From the NCBI GenBank assembly GCA_902496645.1, contig CABVBR010000113.1:1-6826 (forward strand): DNA of 6,826 nucleotides, in the 5' to 3' direction. Positions within the stretch are counted from its first letter, which is position 1. Every line of letters begins with the position of its first letter. Positions 5,261 through 6,826 of this stretch are shown here, piece after piece. Below the pieces are notes generated by a model. It was given only the letters and a program-made list of their open reading frames with translations. It was not told the DNA's origin and made no database searches. The position numbers and the translations under genes are program-made. Source of the stretch: an uncultured Collinsella sp. Lineage in GTDB: Bacteria > Actinomycetota > Coriobacteriia > Coriobacteriales > Coriobacteriaceae.

Positions 5261-6826
5261 GATGCCGAGGAAAACGAACGCAAGCGTCTTGGCCTTGCCG
5301 AGAGTGCCCAAAGCGAGATTACGGGTGTCGCCGACGAGCTCGCCGGCCGCCATCTGCAGTTCCGTCCCATGGGCGCGGCGGATGCCGAGGGCGCGAGCGC
5401 TCTGGAGGCGGCCTGCTTTGAAGGTGCCGGGCACGAGGCCTGGACGCCGGGCATGTTTTTGTCCGAGCTGGGCGAGGACGTTGCCGCTCCGCGCAGCTGG
5501 TGGGTGGCGCATGACGACGGTCAGCTGCTGGGTCTTGCCGGCGGCATGGTCGTGGACGGTGACGTGCAGATTATGGATGTCGCCGTCGATCCGGCGCACC
5601 GCCGCGAGGGTATCGCCCGCAAGCTGCTGTCGCATGTGAGCTACGATGCCCAGATGCTCGGCTGCACCACGGCATCGCTCGAGGTCGAGGACGGCAACGA
5701 GGGTGCAATTGCGCTCTATACCGCACTGGGCTTTACCGAGGCGGGCCGCCGTCGCGGGTACTACGGTGCCGGCAAGGATGCCATCGTCATGACGGCGCCG
5801 CTGCCCCTCGTGCTGCCGGTCGATAACGCTTCTCCCGAGCCGACAGCGGCCGAGCAGCGTGCATGGCCCCTGCCCACGCCCGGGCGCAGCGCTGAGGAGC
5901 GTGCCGAAATTGAGCGCCGTCGCCTGGTACTTGCCATCGAGAGCTCCTGCGATGAGACGGCCGTGGCGATTATCGACGCGGACGGCAACATGCTTGCCAA
6001 CCAGGTATCGACGCAGATTGATTTCCACGCCCGCTTTGGCGGCGTAGTGCCCGAGATTGCCTCTCGCAAGCATGTCGAGGTTATCGTGAGCGTTGTGGAT
6101 GCAGCGCTCGAGGATGCCGCAGCATCGCTTGGCCTTGAGGGCGGAGCCATTGCCCCCAGCGAGCTTGCCGCCGTGGGTGTGACGCAGGGTCCGGGTCTGG
6201 TGGGCGCGCTGGTGGTGGGCGTCGCCTTTGCCAAGGGCTTTGCCTATGCTGCCGGTAAACCGCTCGTGTGCGTCAATCACCTTGAGGGCCACCTGTTCGC
6301 TAACCTGCTGGCGCAGCCCGACCTCAAGCCGCCGTTTATCTTTACGCTCGTCTCGGGCGGTCATACCATGCTTGTTCACGTCAAGGCGTGGGGTGACTAC
6401 GAGGTGCTCGGCGAGACGCTCGACGACGCCGTGGGCGAGGCCTTCGATAAGGTGGCTAAGGCGCTGGGTCTGGGCTATCCCGGCGGCCCCATCATCTCCA
6501 AGCTGGCCGAGACGGGTAATCCCAAGGCTATTGACTTTCCCCGTGCGCTTAACAGCAGGGGAGACTATCGTTTCTCGCTCTCGGGTCTCAAAACGGCCGT
6601 GACGCTCTACATTGAGCAGGAGACCAAAGCCGGGCGTACGATTCATCTGCCCGATCTGGCGGCTTCGTTTGAGGCGGCGGTCTTTGACGTGCAGTACAAG
6701 AAGGCCAAGAACGCGCTGCATGCCACCGGGTGCAAGGAATATTGCATTGGCGGCGGCGTCTCGGCCAATCCGCATCTGCGCGAGATGATGATCAAGAAGC
6801 TCGGGCGCCAGGGCATCCGTGTGACG
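4565..6826 (+). CDS. tsaB-rimI-tsaD: Three-domain TsaB-RimI-TsaD fusion protein (3' end outside window)
   Basis: One uninterrupted frame of 754 codons runs off the right edge of the window. Residues 1 to about 232 are TsaB, the dimerisation partner of TsaD. Residues 264-411 are a RimI-type GNAT acetyltransferase, which acetylates the N-terminal alanine of ribosomal protein S18 in E. coli. From residue 454 the chain is TsaD, which transfers the threonylcarbamoyl group to A37 of tRNA. The frame has no stop and no frameshift across either junction. Linkers are about 32 residues between TsaB and RimI and 42 between RimI and TsaD, and neither offers a credible internal start. With TsaE just upstream, the locus supplies all the t6A transfer machinery except TsaC. 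About 300 of roughly 340 TsaD residues are visible; the DNGAM metal-binding region lies beyond the edge. The fusion appears real, because motifs of all three families are intact in the same frame. Confidence 0.94.
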   Translation, partial: MSLHNDYALVVALDTSTDMLACAASWIDGQTDETKLVSGDHMCRRHANVELVNTVDGVLDQAGLDRADVGCYVVGRGPGSFTGVRIGISTAKGLARGANVPLLGVSTLDACAWTAWKAGVRGKLGILADAMRGEVYPALYMLNDEGPERLFERERVAKAAVALDEWRQAADWDQVQLTGDGLVRYGKLLSENETARCVERDLWWPSGEGLLLAHATGDGDPARVLPIYTRLSDAEENERKRLGLAESAQSEITGVADELAGRHLQFRPMGAADAEGASALEAACFEGAGHEAWTPGMFLSELGEDVAAPRSWWVAHDDGQLLGLAGGMVVDGDVQIMDVAVDPAHRREGIARKLLSHVSYDAQMLGCTTASLEVEDGNEGAIALYTALGFTEAGRRRGYYGAGKDAIVMTAPLPLVLPVDNASPEPTAAEQRAWPLPTPGRSAEERAEIERRRLVLAIESSCDETAVAIIDADGNMLANQVSTQIDFHARFGGVVPEIASRKHVEVIVSVVDAALEDAAASLGLEGGAIAPSELAAVGVTQGPGLVGALVVGVAFAKGFAYAAGKPLVCVNHLEGHLFANLLAQPDLKPPFIFTLVSGGHTMLVHVKAWGDYEVLGETLDDAVGEAFDKVAKALGLGYPGGPIISKLAETGNPKAIDFPRALNSRGDYRFSLSGLKTAVTLYIEQETKAGRTIHLPDLAASFEAAVFDVQYKKAKNALHATGCKEYCIGGGVSANPHLREMMIKKLGRQGIRVT
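5354..5797 (+). other. RimI-type GNAT N-acetyltransferase domain (residues 264-411)
   Basis: The 148-residue segment equals the length of E. coli RimI. MDVAVDPAHRREGIARKLL (337-355) contains the acetyl-CoA pyrophosphate loop R-x-x-G-x-A (346-351). Counting from E. coli RimI, the general base E103 corresponds to E373 in SLEVEDGNEG, and the general acid Y115 to Y385 in IALYTALGF, with the same 12-residue spacing. RRRGYYG and DAIVM close the domain as in RimI. The E. coli LEVRASN segment reads LEVEDGN here, so an arginine near the active site is replaced by acid. Activity is expected, but the substrate, probably S18, is inferred. Confidence 0.9.
5924..6826 (+). other. TsaD catalytic domain, truncated by the window edge (residues 454-754)
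   Basis: The domain begins LVLAIESSCDETAVAI, a normal TsaD N-terminus. It continues with GGVVPEIASRKHVE, TQGPGLVGALVVG and the metal-binding HLEGH (H572 and H576). FTLVSGGHT (593-601), DDAVGEAFDKVAKALGLGYPGGP, FSLSGLKTAV and GGGVSANPHLR follow. Everything aligns with E. coli TsaD up to about residue 290 of that protein. The remaining 45-50 residues, including the DNGAM metal ligand and the stop codon, lie outside the window. Confidence 0.95.

Noticed and set aside
5139..5639. A forward-strand 166-codon frame overlapping the TsaB-RimI part of the fusion
   Set aside because: It is a different frame with an arginine/alanine/proline-rich product typical of out-of-frame high-GC DNA, and it conflicts with the intact RimI domain.
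4979..6775. A 598-codon open frame on the minus strand opposite the tsaB-rimI-tsaD gene
   Set aside because: It is codon-aligned with the forward gene, so its stops would correspond to forward TTA, CTA or TCA codons, which the forward gene avoids in this stretch. It ends at a forward CTA codon. Its R/H/G/A-rich translation shows no recognisable motif, while the forward frame has three sets of family signatures.
1..6826. Mobile element, CRISPR array, toxin-antitoxin, phage-defence or RNA gene
   Set aside because: No direct repeat arrays, terminal inverted repeats, transposase-like proteins or tRNA/rRNA-like segments were seen. The coding capacity is filled by recognisable housekeeping genes, so no new defence or accessory system is supported.

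Overview
The window holds a single, tightly packed block of six genes, all on the + strand, with almost no non-coding DNA after base 125. In order they are acpS (holo-ACP synthase), a bifunctional NAD(P)H-hydrate repair gene (nnr; NnrE epimerase plus NnrD dehydratase), alr (alanine racemase), a family-4 uracil-DNA glycosylase (udg), tsaE, and one giant reading frame that joins tsaB, rimI and tsaD. That last frame is still open at the right edge of the window. The junctions are 0, 2, 8 and 12 bases, then a 14-base overlap, so this is very probably one operon. It appears to start from a sigma-70-type promoter just upstream of acpS.

The acpS / nnr / alr / tsaE / tsaB / rimI / tsaD order is the housekeeping arrangement familiar from Actinobacteria (Actinomycetota). 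The moderately high GC, the G/C-rich third codon positions in the distal genes and the TsaB-RimI-TsaD fusion suggest a member of the Coriobacteriia, with a gut genus such as Collinsella the best guess. This assignment is inference from gene order and protein character, because no database search was possible.

Region by region: bases 1-113 carry what looks like the T-rich end of an upstream terminator and a promoter whose spacer contains a perfect 10-base palindrome. Bases 126-3430 encode three metabolic enzymes: carrier-protein activation for lipid synthesis, repair of damaged nicotinamide cofactors, and D-alanine supply for the cell wall. Bases 3439-4059 encode a Fe-S uracil-DNA glycosylase, which is the unexpected member of the set. 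Bases 4072-6826 encode three parts of the tRNA t6A37 machinery (TsaE, TsaB, TsaD) plus the RimI-type ribosomal protein N-acetyltransferase.

Nothing here looks like a mobile element, CRISPR array, tRNA, rRNA or defence system. The most notable features are the three-way TsaB-RimI-TsaD polypeptide, the approximately 54-residue C-terminal tail on AcpS, and the glycosylase placed between alr and tsaE.
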